Below, in pieces: positions 50,298 through 59,003 of a stretch of DNA of 64,000 nt. This DNA is from Candidatus Dormiibacterota bacterium. GTDB taxonomy: Bacteria; Chloroflexota; Dormibacteria; Aeolococcales; Aeolococcaceae. The notes beneath the pieces were generated by a model. The model saw only the letters and a list, made by a program, of their open reading frames with translations. It was not told where the DNA came from and did no database searches. The stretch covers positions 1-64,000 of the forward strand of contig PMOL01000009.1 in NCBI GenBank assembly GCA_003162415.1, read 5' to 3'. Both the position numbers and the translations under genes were made by a program. How positions within the stretch are numbered: the stretch's first letter is position 1; every line of letters starts with the position of its first letter.

Positions 50298-51806
50298 CTA
50301 CCCGGTGGCTGCCGCCAGCGCCGAGTTCTTGACCATGATCACCGCCAGCCCATCGTCGTAGACCTTGGTCCACTGCGGGTCGACCTCGAGCGCGAGCACT
50401 GCCGGAGCGCCCGGGACGTCGATGACGTAGTCGATGTTCCACGACGTGAAGATCCGCTGCCAGTCGGGGTTGCCGGTCTCGACGTCGCTCACCTGCTGCA
50501 TGACCTTGTTGCCGAGCAGCGTCGCCTCGCCGAACGAGAACACGCGCCGGCTGGGATCCGGATAGAAGCGGTAGATGAGGTACCCACCCCAGCCGTACTG
50601 ATTGAACATGTGGGTCCCCACGTTCGGATGCGCTGCGAGCCAATTCGACGCGCCGACCGGGAAGTTTGCCGCCGTCGCCCCTGATTGATTGGACAGCGTC
50701 GAGTGCACGAAGTACGCGCTGCCGACGATGGCGACGACGAGAACAGCGGCCGCGCCGGCGAGCATGTCCTTGCCGCGCGGAACCATCCACGTGCGCACGC
50801 GCTCAGCCAGCGCGAGGCGGTCCCAACCCACCGAGAACGACCATATGAGCAAAGGCGCTTCCGCCGCCACGAACAACGCGGAGTGCCGAACCGCGGAGAG
50901 CGCCAGGTAGGTCACCACCGCGGTCAGGCACACCTCCCACAACGATGGACGTCGAAGCACGAAGGCGACCGGAAGAAGGAGCAGCATCAGCTCGAATCCG
51001 CGCTCCGAGAGGACGTGGAAGTTGGGCGACTGCCACTCGGCGATGAAGTTCTGCTGAATCCCGGAGAACTGCGGCTGGATGACGTATCCGTAGAGATGGA
51101 TGCCGTTGGGATTGATGACCGCGGCGACGACGCATGCGACGAACACCAGCACGAGGTTGCGCGTGCGGCGCTTGTGGACGTCGCCGTCGACGCGTCGCAC
51201 CCAGTGCACTGCCTCGACGAACGCAGCGACGCCCACCGGGACGAGGCCGAAGAGGAATCCGCCGTGCAGGTTGGCCCACGCGATCATCACCAGCGGGAGC
51301 CAGTAGATGGCGCGCGATCTGCCGCGAAGGTAGCGATCGAGCCAGAGCAGCTCGAGGCAGCTCAGCGTGAAGGTGATCATCTGCGGACGCGGTCCCCAGA
51401 CGAGGACTCCGCCCAGCGCGGCGACGCCGATCGCGATCGCGGCGATGAGCTTGTTGCTCGCTTCGAGCTGGACGCGACGCCAGATGAGCAGGAATCCGAC
51501 GAACGTCACCGCGCCGAATGCAAGTGACACCAGCGCGAGTCCCCCGACCTTGTAGACGAGGTACGCGATGATCTCGGTCGTGTACTCCGGATCGATCCAT
51601 TGCTTGCCTGCGACCGTGAACGTGAACAGGTCGCGGGAGACAACCTGGTGGTGATCGACCATCCACTGGCCGGTGACCAGGTGCCAGAAGATGTCGGGAT
51701 CGCCGCCTCTGCGCACCAGCACGCACAGGATCACCACGAACGCGGCAACCACCAGCAGCTGTCCGGGCGTGACGCGTCGCAGGCGACCACGCAGGGCTTC
51801 GGACAT
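50298..51806 (-). CDS. Polytopic membrane protein, GT-C-like
   Basis: A 502-residue protein with about ten hydrophobic helices. After helix one comes GGDPDIFWHLVTGQWMV and DPEYTTEIIAYLVY, whose acidic residues sit where GT-C glycosyltransferases bind metal and donor phosphate; WGPRPQMITFTLSCLELLWLD is a conserved helix of this family, seen in many soil bacteria and annotated as hypothetical. An outer soluble domain (about 380-502) has NQYGWGGYLIYRFYPD. A glycosyltransferase role is plausible but unproven. Start at ATG 51806 (GTG 51809 adjacent). Divergent from the sigma factor gene. Confidence 0.72.
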   Translation of the reverse strand: MSEALRGRLRRVTPGQLLVVAAFVVILCVLVRRGGDPDIFWHLVTGQWMVDHHQVVSRDLFTFTVAGKQWIDPEYTTEIIAYLVYKVGGLALVSLAFGAVTFVGFLLIWRRVQLEASNKLIAAIAIGVAALGGVLVWGPRPQMITFTLSCLELLWLDRYLRGRSRAIYWLPLVMIAWANLHGGFLFGLVPVGVAAFVEAVHWVRRVDGDVHKRRTRNLVLVFVACVVAAVINPNGIHLYGYVIQPQFSGIQQNFIAEWQSPNFHVLSERGFELMLLLLPVAFVLRRPSLWEVCLTAVVTYLALSAVRHSALFVAAEAPLLIWSFSVGWDRLALAERVRTWMVPRGKDMLAGAAAVLVVAIVGSAYFVHSTLSNQSGATAANFPVGASNWLAAHPNVGTHMFNQYGWGGYLIYRFYPDPSRRVFSFGEATLLGNKVMQQVSDVETGNPDWQRIFTSWNIDYVIDVPGAPAVLALEVDPQWTKVYDDGLAVIMVKNSALAAATG

Positions 51807-51892
51807 CACGCGGAAGGGTACTCAGTGCCGCGCCCGGAGCGACCATCCGCGTCGCATGTCACAAATCCAGGGTCCGCGGTGCTTCCCATGAT

Positions 51893-52465
51893 GTGGCCGT
51901 GCCCTCCGCCCTGCAAACCGTCGGACGTCACCTCTTGACGGACATTCCCCGTCCAACGCCCGAGGTGGGCGTGCGGCCGACCAGCTTCGACAGGCTCTTC
52001 GCGGAGGAATACGCCAGGGTCACGGCGATCGCGCGGCGCGTGCTGGGAGATCCGGCAGCGGCCGAGGACGTGGCCCAGGAGGTGTTTCTCGATCTCCACC
52101 GGCGGTTCGGAGAGAACCCCGGCGCCAAGGCGCCGGCATGGGCGCGGACGGCGGCTGCGCACCTGGCACTGAACGTGATCAGGAGCAACCGGCGCCGGGC
52201 TGGACGCGAAGAGCGCTATGCCATCGAGCCGAGCCTGGCGCACGATCCCCAGGCTGCGGTGGAAGCAGCCGAGACCGGCAGGGCCGTGCGTGCGGCGCTG
52301 GCCCGAATCCCGAGGCGCCAGGCCACCGTGCTGGCGCTCCGCTACAGCGGCTTGAGCTACGCCGAAATGGCGTCGGCTCTGGGCATCCGAGTGAATGCGG
52401 TGGGAACGAGACTGCGGCGCGCCGAGGCGCGCCTGCGCAAGGAGGTTGGCGATGCATCCGTCTGA
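51893..52465 (+). CDS. ECF-type RNA polymerase sigma factor
   Basis: A 190-residue sigma factor with region 2 (FAEEYARVTAIARRVLGDP, AEDVAQEVFLDLHRRF, AWARTAAAHLALNVIRSNRRR) and region 4 (ALARIPRRQATVLALRYSGL, AEMASALGIRVNAVGTRLRR). The exact start is uncertain (GTG 51893 or 51899; no strong ribosome site). It overlaps a gene for a zinc-finger anti-sigma-like membrane protein by 14 bases, the usual arrangement, so it is likely released by an extracytoplasmic signal and drives its own operon with an ABC exporter. Confidence 0.9.
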   Translation: MAVPSALQTVGRHLLTDIPRPTPEVGVRPTSFDRLFAEEYARVTAIARRVLGDPAAAEDVAQEVFLDLHRRFGENPGAKAPAWARTAAAHLALNVIRSNRRRAGREERYAIEPSLAHDPQAAVEAAETGRAVRAALARIPRRQATVLALRYSGLSYAEMASALGIRVNAVGTRLRRAEARLRKEVGDASV

Positions 52466-53573
52466 CGGCACTCTGCGCCGCTCACTCGACGAACCGGTAG
52501 CCGTGGACGCCACAAACCAAGCCCATCTGGCCACCTGCGGTCGCTGCGCCGCGCGGGTTCGGCGCATGAGCGCCGACGCCGCTGCGGTGCACACGATGCT
52601 CGTGTCGCCCGAAGCGGTCGTCGACGTGGCCACGTCCCGAGCCCGGCTGGCGCGCCGCGAGGCTGAGACCGCCGGTGCGCAGGGGTCCCAGTGGCCGGCA
52701 CGACGCACGTGGTCCGGCAACAGGCGAACCAGCCGCGTCATGGCCGGGATCGCCGTCGCCGCTGCGGCCAGCGTGGTGCTCGTGGCCACGGGCACCGCAC
52801 AGGACTTCCTCAGCATCTTTCAGCCATCGCAGGTCACTGCAGTTCCGGTGACGGCGGCGGACGTCCGCTCGCTCGCCGGCCTCGCCAGCTACGGGACTGT
52901 CACCGGCGGATCGACGATCAACTTCCAGCCGGAGCCGGACGCCGCTGCCGCCGCGTCCGCGGCCGGTCTCGGGGTCCCCGTGGTGGCCGCGCTCCCAGCC
53001 GGGACCCCGGCTGCGCCGAAGTACGCCATCGTCTCCGGAGGAATGGTGACCTTCACGTTCGATGCGACACTCGCGGGGGCGGCCGCGACCCGGGCGGGTG
53101 GTCAGCTCCCCGCGATGCCGGCTGGGCTCGATGGCAGCACGCTCTCGGTCTCGATCCAGCCTGCGGTGGTGGTGTCGTACGGCGTCGACCCGGCGACCTT
53201 GCTGCAGGGCGGGGCCGGCGTGCCCTCCGGTCCGGCGTTCATCCTGGTCGCAACGCGCACGCCGACGGTGACTTCGACAGGCGTGACCGCGCGCCAGCTC
53301 GAGGACTACCTGCTTTCGGTTCCCGGGATTCCGGCGGAGGTCGCCTCGGAGATCCGCGCCGTCGGCAATCCCGCAGTGACCCTCCCAGTCCCCATTCCCA
53401 TCGACCTGGCGAGCGGTTCGTCGGTCATCATCAACGGTGCGCGCGGCCTGCTCATCGGCGACTCGACGGGGCTGGGCAGCGCGGTCGTCTGGCAACACAA
53501 TGGCGTTGTGGACGCGATCGCCGGAACGCTCACCGTCAACGAGGTGCTCGGCGTCGCCCGTTCGACCCATTGA
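52452..53573 (+). CDS. Membrane anti-sigma factor-like protein
   Basis: A 373-residue protein starting at ATG 52452 after AGGAGG. The cytoplasmic N-terminus has HLATCGRC, the Hx3Cx2C zinc motif of ZAS anti-sigma factors; one transmembrane helix lies at about residues 97-116 (MAGIAVAAAASVVLVATG). The remaining 255 residues are outside, Ala/Gly/Val-rich and without a recognised domain, and would be the sensing part. It should hold the sigma factor encoded upstream. The outer domain is larger than usual for the family. Confidence 0.83.
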   Translation: MHPSDGTLRRSLDEPVAVDATNQAHLATCGRCAARVRRMSADAAAVHTMLVSPEAVVDVATSRARLARREAETAGAQGSQWPARRTWSGNRRTSRVMAGIAVAAAASVVLVATGTAQDFLSIFQPSQVTAVPVTAADVRSLAGLASYGTVTGGSTINFQPEPDAAAAASAAGLGVPVVAALPAGTPAAPKYAIVSGGMVTFTFDATLAGAAATRAGGQLPAMPAGLDGSTLSVSIQPAVVVSYGVDPATLLQGGAGVPSGPAFILVATRTPTVTSTGVTARQLEDYLLSVPGIPAEVASEIRAVGNPAVTLPVPIPIDLASGSSVIINGARGLLIGDSTGLGSAVVWQHNGVVDAIAGTLTVNEVLGVARSTH

Positions 53574-54523
53574 CGCCTGACGGCACCGCCGCTCCGCCCT
53601 CCGCCGACGCGGCGGCGGTGCGGACCCTCGAGCTCACCAAGCACTACGGGGCGTCGGTGGCGCTCTCAGGGCTGACCATGGTCGTGCCCCGGGGCGAGGT
53701 GTTCGGATTCCTGGGCCCCAACGGAAGCGGCAAGACGACGGCGGTGAAGCTGCTCCTCGGGCTCAGCCGCCCGACCGGCGGCGAGGCCTGGGTGCTCGGG
53801 CGTCCGGCGGGGGACCGCCAGACCCGAAGCCGCGTGGGATATCTGCCCGAGCTGTTCCGGTACCAGGGGTGGCTGAGTGCCGCCGAGGTGCTCGGCCTCC
53901 ACTGCCGGCTCGCGGGGGTCGCGCGCTCCGAGTGGCCGGGGCAGATCTCGGGAGCACTGTCCACGGTCGGGCTCACCGACCATGCCGATGCCAAGGTGGA
54001 GACGTTCTCGAAGGGCATGCAGCAGCGTCTGGGCCTCGGCGTCGCGTTGCTCGGGAACCCGGAGCTGGTGATCCTCGATGAGCCCACCTCGGCGCTGGAC
54101 CCCGTCGGCCGTGCCGACACCCGAACGATCATCCGGCATCTTCGAGAGCGCGGATGCGCCGTCTTCCTGAACTCGCACCTCCTCGGCGAGGTCGAGCAGA
54201 TCTGCGATCGCGCCGCGGTGGTCGCCGACGGTCATGTCCTGGCGATCGGGCGCCTCGACGAGTTGCTCGGGAGAGGCGGGGTGCGCCTGCGGCTCACCGG
54301 GCTGACCGACGTCGGGCGCGCGGCGCTCGCCCGCCGCGGGACGCTCGCCGAGCACGACGGGTGGTTTGTCGTCGACGGCGTCGATGCCGGCGCGGTGCCC
54401 GATCTCGTGGCCGACGTGGTGGCCAGTGGTGCCAGGGTCTACGCCGTCGAGCCGGTGCGCCAGACGCTCGAGGAGCGGTTCCTTTCCCTCATCGAGGCCG
54501 AGCAGGCGCGATGGCAGCGCTGA
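53570..54523 (+). CDS. ABC transporter ATP-binding protein
   Basis: A 317-residue ATPase with Walker A GPNGSGKTTA, Q-loop region LPELFRYQGWLS, signature FSKGMQQRLGLG, Walker B LVILDEPTSALDP and H-loop FLNSHLL. The C-terminal 90 residues form the extra domain of DrrA/CcmA-like exporters. TTG 53570 overlaps the anti-sigma stop (TTGA), so the frame is coupled to it; a much longer open frame upstream is a shadow. It belongs with the overlapping permease gene and the sigma/anti-sigma pair. Confidence 0.88.
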   Translation: MTPDGTAAPPSADAAAVRTLELTKHYGASVALSGLTMVVPRGEVFGFLGPNGSGKTTAVKLLLGLSRPTGGEAWVLGRPAGDRQTRSRVGYLPELFRYQGWLSAAEVLGLHCRLAGVARSEWPGQISGALSTVGLTDHADAKVETFSKGMQQRLGLGVALLGNPELVILDEPTSALDPVGRADTRTIIRHLRERGCAVFLNSHLLGEVEQICDRAAVVADGHVLAIGRLDELLGRGGVRLRLTGLTDVGRAALARRGTLAEHDGWFVVDGVDAGAVPDLVADVVASGARVYAVEPVRQTLEERFLSLIEAEQARWQR

Positions 54524-55368
54524 CCCTCGCGCGGCTCACGATTCGCGAAGCCGCCAGGCGAAAGCTGTTGCTGGCGCTGGCGATTCTCACCCTCATCGTG
54601 ATCGGGCTCACGGGCTGGGGCTTTCAGCACCTGTCGACGATCACCAATCCCGACGGAAGCCAGATCCCCGCGAGCGAACTGCGTCTCGCGGTCTCGCAGG
54701 TGCTGGTGCTCGTCGAGTTCATGTTCAGCGGCGTGCTCGCGCTCAGCGCCGTGGTCGTGGCGTCGCCGGCAATCTCCAGCGAGATCGAGTCAGGCGTCGC
54801 GCTTTCGATGCTGGCTCGCCCGGTCAGCCGGTACCAGGTGGTGCTCGGGAAATGGCTGGGGCTCGGCGCGCTCATCGTCATCTATGTCGCGGCGACCACA
54901 ACCCTCGAGCTCATCGTCGTTCGTGCGACGACGGCGTACGTCCCTCCCGGGCCGGTTGGCCTCGCGCTCTACCTGAGCGCCGAGGGAATCGTGATCATGT
55001 CGCTCACGCTGCTGATCAGCACGCGACTGTCGGGGATGACCGCCGGCGTCATCAGCCTGGTGCTCTTCTTTCTTGCCTGGATCGGCGGTATCGCCGGCGC
55101 GATCGGCCAAGTGTTCGGCAGTGTCGGGATCAAGAATGCCGGAACCATCAGTCAACTCCTGCTGCCGACCGATGCGCTCTGGCGCGGATCCGTCTATGAG
55201 CTCGAGCCGGTCCTGTATCGCGACGTTCTCGGCGCGACCACCGAACGCGCCGGCAATCCCTTCTTTGTCCAGTCGCCGCCCTCGGTCGCCTACCTCGGCT
55301 GGGCGGCGTGCTGGGTGGTGCTGATCGTCTCTCTCACCGTCTGGAGCCTCCACCGCCGCGAGGTCTGA
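54511..55368 (+). CDS. ABC-2 type transporter permease
   Basis: A 285-residue permease with six helices. MAALTLARLTIREAARRKLLL is the amphipathic N-terminus typical of ABC-2 permeases; the second helix region holds ISSEIESGVALSMLARPVSRYQ, the cytoplasmic E...G....L..P.SR motif of NosY-like proteins, and the remaining helices follow. ATG 54511 lies 13 bases inside the ATPase gene. With the ATPase it forms an exporter or membrane-protein maturation system under control of the upstream sigma factor; the substrate is unknown. Confidence 0.88.
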   Translation: MAALTLARLTIREAARRKLLLALAILTLIVIGLTGWGFQHLSTITNPDGSQIPASELRLAVSQVLVLVEFMFSGVLALSAVVVASPAISSEIESGVALSMLARPVSRYQVVLGKWLGLGALIVIYVAATTTLELIVVRATTAYVPPGPVGLALYLSAEGIVIMSLTLLISTRLSGMTAGVISLVLFFLAWIGGIAGAIGQVFGSVGIKNAGTISQLLLPTDALWRGSVYELEPVLYRDVLGATTERAGNPFFVQSPPSVAYLGWAACWVVLIVSLTVWSLHRREV

Positions 55369-55453
55369 ACCGTTCACGACGCTTTCCATCGACACTGCCG
55401 GTTGGCTATCCTGCGGCGGCGCGGGGCGACCGTCTCGGAGCAGGGGGTAGGAC

Positions 55454-57109
55454 ATGAGCGACGGATCCCAGGGCCCGATCCATGGACGCCGGTCGGCGAG
55501 GACGCCGCTCACCGCCTCATTGCGGCGCATGTTCGCCGTTCACGAATCGGCAGCGGCTCGCGGGCTCCCGGTCGAGGCCGTCCTCGACGAGCTCGAGGAG
55601 CGGACGGTCGCTCGCCGACCCTTCTCGCGCCGGCGCTTTCTCACCGGTGCGGCGGTTGCGGGTGCGGGCCTGGCGTTCGGCCCCGTGGCGACCCGCGCTT
55701 TCGCGTCGGTACGACACGCGACCTCGCACCCTGGGCACCGGATTGCGGTGGTCGGCGCTGGGCTGGCGGGCCTGCGCTGCAGTCACCTGCTGTGGACGCG
55801 CCACGGCATCACGTCCACGCTCTACGAGGCGCATCCCGCACGCATCGGCGGCCGCTGCTGGTCGCTGCGTCACTATTTCTCCAGCGGACTGATCACCGAG
55901 CACGGCGGGGCCTTCATCGACTCGAATCAGTACGCGGCGCTGAATCTTGCTGCGGAGCTCGGCTTGGAGCTCGAGGACTACAACGGGGGTGAGCTGCCCG
56001 GCCTGCCGGAGATCTACTGGTTCGACGGCGCGTACTACACGTACGCCGAGGCGAGTGCGGACTGGAAGGCCTTTGCCTACAAGGCGTTTCACGACGCGGT
56101 GCGGGAGTCGAATACGGCGTCTGGTCTCGCGCGTCTCGACAGGCTGTCAGCGCCGGAATGGCTGGATCAGACTCCGATCGGCAGCTCATCGCGATTCGGC
56201 AAGCTGATGCTCGCCAACACCGTCTCCGAGAACGGCGGTGCCCCGGGGGAGCAGTCTGCCCTCGACCTCATCGGGCTCACCGGAGTCAACCCGCGCAGCT
56301 CGCTCGACCCACTGCCCGGCTACGACGAGAAGTGGCACATCGTCGGGGGCAACGATCAGCTCGTGCACGGCATGGCCAGCCAGCTCCCCGAAGGCACCGT
56401 GCAACCGGGTCACCGGCTGGTCGCCATCCGCGAGAACAGCGACGGGGCACACACCATGACCTTCGATGTCGATGGGCGGACCCGTGACGTGGTCGCGGAT
56501 TACGTCGCACTCGCGCTGCCCTTCACCTTGCTGCGCGACGTGGACCTCAGCCGCGCCGGCTTCAGCGCGACCAAGCGCCGCGTCATCGAGACGTTCGGGA
56601 TGGGATCGAACGCCAAGATTCACATCGAGGTCGCCGAAAAGACCTGGGCGCGGCACGGCTTCAACGGCGTTGCGTACACGGACCACGACAGCTTCGACGT
56701 CTGCTGGGATGACTCGGTGCCGCTGGGTCCGGACGCGGCGCCGGCACTGCTCCTCGCGTTCCCGGGCGCGAACGCCGGTCGGAACACGCTCACCGGCGAC
56801 GCCCATGGACCCGCACCGGCCGCGGACGTCGACTGGTTCCTCAACCGGGTGGACCGGATCTTCCCCGGCACGCGAGCCGCGTTCACCGGCGCCGCCTACG
56901 AGGATCACTGGGTGCGGGACCCTTGGGTCAGAGGCGCGTATTCGTTCTACAAAGTCGGGCAGTACGCGACCTTCGGTCCCATCGCAGCGGCCGCGCAGGG
57001 GCGGGTGCACTTCGCCGGCGAGCACACGTCGATCAACAACCAGGGATTCCTCGACGGCGCTGTCGAAACCGGCGCGCGTGCTGCCAGGGAGATCGTCGCC
57101 CAACTCTGA
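55454..57109 (+). CDS. Tat-exported flavin monoamine oxidase-like protein
   Basis: A 551-residue FAD enzyme. An unusually long N-terminus (about 55 residues) precedes a twin-arginine signal, FSRRRFLTGAAVAGAG, so it is exported folded. The FAD motif is VVGAGLAGLRC, followed by EAHPARIGGRCWS and EHGGAFIDS (the GGR and GG contacts of amine oxidases), and the C-terminal flavin contact VHFAGEHTSINNQGFLDGAVETG. Relatives oxidise amines or amino acids to imines with release of hydrogen peroxide. It follows the sigma/ABC operon by 85 bases on the same strand and could be part of its regulon. Confidence 0.88.
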   Translation: MSDGSQGPIHGRRSARTPLTASLRRMFAVHESAAARGLPVEAVLDELEERTVARRPFSRRRFLTGAAVAGAGLAFGPVATRAFASVRHATSHPGHRIAVVGAGLAGLRCSHLLWTRHGITSTLYEAHPARIGGRCWSLRHYFSSGLITEHGGAFIDSNQYAALNLAAELGLELEDYNGGELPGLPEIYWFDGAYYTYAEASADWKAFAYKAFHDAVRESNTASGLARLDRLSAPEWLDQTPIGSSSRFGKLMLANTVSENGGAPGEQSALDLIGLTGVNPRSSLDPLPGYDEKWHIVGGNDQLVHGMASQLPEGTVQPGHRLVAIRENSDGAHTMTFDVDGRTRDVVADYVALALPFTLLRDVDLSRAGFSATKRRVIETFGMGSNAKIHIEVAEKTWARHGFNGVAYTDHDSFDVCWDDSVPLGPDAAPALLLAFPGANAGRNTLTGDAHGPAPAADVDWFLNRVDRIFPGTRAAFTGAAYEDHWVRDPWVRGAYSFYKVGQYATFGPIAAAAQGRVHFAGEHTSINNQGFLDGAVETGARAAREIVAQL

Positions 57110-57137
57110 CGCCTGGGGGCGCCGGGCTGCGCGTGAC

Positions 57138-57695
57138 CTACGCGGTGGCTGCCCGCTGTCGAGCTCGGTAGGTCCGCGCCTTCTCGCGGGAGCCGCACAC
57201 CCGCATCGAGCACCAGCAACTCCGTCCGTTCTTGGATCCGTCGTAGAACGCCCATCGGCACGCGTCGCTGCGGCACACCTTGAGGCGCTCCCAGGTGTCC
57301 ATCAGCGTCGCCTCGACGATCGCGGTCGAGATCATCCCGAGGAAGTTGTCGACCCCGCCGCAGTTGACCGCGAGCGTCGCCCCCAGGGCCGAAACGACCG
57401 GGCGCAGGGGCGCACTGCCGAGCAGCTTCTCCAATCTCACAGCCACGGCGGGATCCACGTTCTCTCCTGTGTGTGCCTCAAGGAGATCGCGCAGCGCCTC
57501 GCGAGTGGCGACGAGCCGGGCTCGGTCCTTCTCCGACACCTCCAGGTCGGCGCCAACGGTCTCGCGCAACCAACGTGCCGCCAGCGTTCCGGTCAGAAGC
57601 TCATCTGCCCCATCGGGCATTTCGGTGCTGTTGATGAACTGCTGGACGAGGGCGAGCGAGCCGGGGGCGGGGCTGCGCGGTTCGGGGTCACTCAT
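57138..57695 (-). CDS. CGNR zinc-finger transcriptional regulator (ABATE domain)
   Basis: A 185-residue protein with an N-terminal ABATE/ligand-binding domain (LALVQQFINSTEMPDGADEL, TREALRDLLEAHTG) and a C-terminal CGNR zinc finger: LKVCRSDACRWAFYDGSKN, RSCWCSMRVCGSREKARTYR, with CGSR in place of the usual CGNR. The finger binds DNA. It is divergent from the 77-residue gene; one TCACCAGTAnAC repeat lies ten bases before its start codon and a second one downstream of the neighbour's -10 box, suggesting auto- and cross-regulation. Confidence 0.88.
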   Translation of the reverse strand: MSDPEPRSPAPGSLALVQQFINSTEMPDGADELLTGTLAARWLRETVGADLEVSEKDRARLVATREALRDLLEAHTGENVDPAVAVRLEKLLGSAPLRPVVSALGATLAVNCGGVDNFLGMISTAIVEATLMDTWERLKVCRSDACRWAFYDGSKNGRSCWCSMRVCGSREKARTYRARQRAATA

Positions 57696-57704
57696 GTTGA
57701 ATCG

Positions 57705-57762
57705 TCACCAGTATACGCATTTGACAAGTGATGCACGATGTTGTACGATATCACCAGTAAAC
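57705..57762. promoter_or_regulatory. Direct repeats TCACCAGTA(T/A)AC flanking a promoter, probable CGNR operator
   Basis: TCACCAGTATAC (57705-57716) and TCACCAGTAAAC (57751-57762) differ by one base and are 46 bases apart, on either side of a -35/-10 pair. A related inverted element, GGTGATTC, lies at 57773-57780. They sit between the CGNR regulator and the divergent small gene, so binding by the CGNR protein is likely. Confidence 0.55.
57721..57749 (+). promoter_or_regulatory. Near-consensus sigma-70-type promoter
   Basis: TTGACA (57721-57726), a 17-base spacer and TACGAT (57744-57749) form a strong vegetative promoter directed to the 77-residue gene, leaving a leader of about 40 bases. 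It is the best promoter match in the window. Confidence 0.7.
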
Positions 57763-57796
57763 CAACTTAGACGGTGATTCAAACGGAGGAATCGCA

Positions 57797-58030
57797 ATGT
57801 ACGGAGCTCTGATAACCGAGATGGCCCAGGTCGCTGAGCAGGAGCATATGCAGGAGGCGATCATGGCGCGGGCACGCGCACAGGCTCGTCGAGCGCGCCG
57901 CAGCCGGCTCGGGCCGGGACGGGTTGCCCGCGCATGGACCGCCTTCTGGGCGCCTCGCGACATGGTGCTCGTGTACCGGCGCGCGGCTGACAACGCCGCG
58001 GCGGACCTGACCCCTTGCGCGGACTGCTAG
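57797..58030 (+). CDS. 77-residue hypothetical protein (CGNR partner gene)
   Basis: A small protein starting at ATG 57797 with GGAGG seven bases upstream. An acidic N-terminal part (ITEMAQVAEQEHMQEAIMAR) and a basic helix rich in Arg (ARAQARRARRSRLGPGRVAR) are followed by WTAFWAPRDMVLVYRRAADN and a tail ending in two Cys (PCADC). A strong promoter, good ribosome site and perfect terminator argue for a genuine, well-expressed gene. No family is recognised; the Arg-rich centre would suit nucleic acid or membrane binding. Confidence 0.7.
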   Translation: MYGALITEMAQVAEQEHMQEAIMARARAQARRARRSRLGPGRVARAWTAFWAPRDMVLVYRRAADNAAADLTPCADC

Positions 58031-58043
58031 TCCGCGCAAGGGG
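58011..58043. terminator. Perfect 15-bp hairpin terminator between convergent genes
   Basis: CCCCTTGCGCGGACT (58011-58025), a three-base loop GCT and the exact reverse complement (58029-58043) form a perfect 15-bp stem, covering the stop codon of the 77-residue gene and facing the end of the DUF1906 gene. There is no U-tract, but symmetry and position suggest a bidirectional terminator. Confidence 0.75.
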
Positions 58044-58074
58044 CGCGCGCCCCACGCCGTGGCCCGGTGAGGGC

Positions 58075-58860
58075 TCAGGCCCAGAGAACGTGCGAATAGT
58101 GGGACGGCAGCTCGTCGACGTCGACGTTCGGCCAGGTTCCCGGCGGAAAGAGCCCTCGTTCCAGGTACTGCCAGGCGGCCGTGTGGTTCACGCACGCGGG
58201 GACGTTGGGCCCGAAGTGCGGACGCGCAGCGCGATGCGGGTCGCTGCCGGTGTGCTCCGGCTCGCTCGAGTACAGCACAACACCCCTCACCGCAGCCGGG
58301 TCGCTGGTCGCTAGCGAGCAGTACGCCCCCGCAAAGGATCCGTTGATCGGATTCTCGTAGAAGGCAGCGACGTATCCGGAGCCGCCAAACGCTGCGACAT
58401 AGGCGGCGATGTATGTCGAGGAGACCGGATCGCTCGTCTCGACATCACGAAAGATCGCGACTCCGTGCGGAGCCCCGAGCGAGGTTGCCTGCGTGATCGC
58501 CTGATGCGCGTCGGTGGATCCCGACGTGAACGCGCGATTCGGATCATCGAGGAGCAGGATCGAGAGCCCCTGCTGGTGGATGTACCGCGCCTCCGAAGTC
58601 GAGAGCTCGCTGCTGTAAATGAGATATCGCCCGACGAACTGCGGGGCGCCGAGATCTGTTCTGGTCTGCGCGATGTCATTGCTGGTCTGGACGTTGTCGA
58701 CCGTGTCGATCCCCCACCAGGCGCCGCTCGATGTCGCTGCCTGCGGCGCGCTGTGGTGGGGTGTCGCGTCTGCCGCGCGGGCGGTCTGGGTGGTCGACAG
58801 GGCGACGAGCGCGATCGTCGCGAGGGCGATGCTCGACACACGCGCAGCACTGTGAGCCAT
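58075..58860 (-). CDS. Secreted DUF1906 (glycoside hydrolase-like, Rv2525c-type) protein
   Basis: A 261-residue protein with a signal peptide (about residues 1-29, MAHSAARVSSIALATIALVA to ARAADA). The mature part begins with GAWWGIDTVDNVQTSNDI and continues with FVGRYLIY, SEARYIHQQGLSILLLDD, APHGVAIFRDVET, GYVAAFYENP and WPNVDVDELP, which follow the order of beta-barrel strands in DUF1906 proteins related to GH25-like domains; Rv2525c of M. tuberculosis is a secreted member. DVET and DVDEL hold possible catalytic acids. It likely acts on the cell envelope. Confidence 0.75.
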   Translation of the reverse strand: MAHSAARVSSIALATIALVALSTTQTARAADATPHHSAPQAATSSGAWWGIDTVDNVQTSNDIAQTRTDLGAPQFVGRYLIYSSELSTSEARYIHQQGLSILLLDDPNRAFTSGSTDAHQAITQATSLGAPHGVAIFRDVETSDPVSSTYIAAYVAAFGGSGYVAAFYENPINGSFAGAYCSLATSDPAAVRGVVLYSSEPEHTGSDPHRAARPHFGPNVPACVNHTAAWQYLERGLFPPGTWPNVDVDELPSHYSHVLWA

Positions 58861-59003
58861 CGATCGCCCTCCTCGAAATCTGCGATGCCACCGGTACTCC
58901 GATGGAGCCGGCCCATCCTACCCGCATCGCCAGGATCTTCCGGTGGCGACCCCTCCGACGCGAGTCGCGATTCAGAGGAGCCGCGTGTCCGGTGCCGCCA
59001 CAG

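Noticed and set aside
50245..50790. A 180-residue N-terminal extension of the DAO-type oxidoreductase
   Set aside because: It is low-complexity, overlaps the neighbouring membrane-protein gene in antisense frame and precedes the normal family start.
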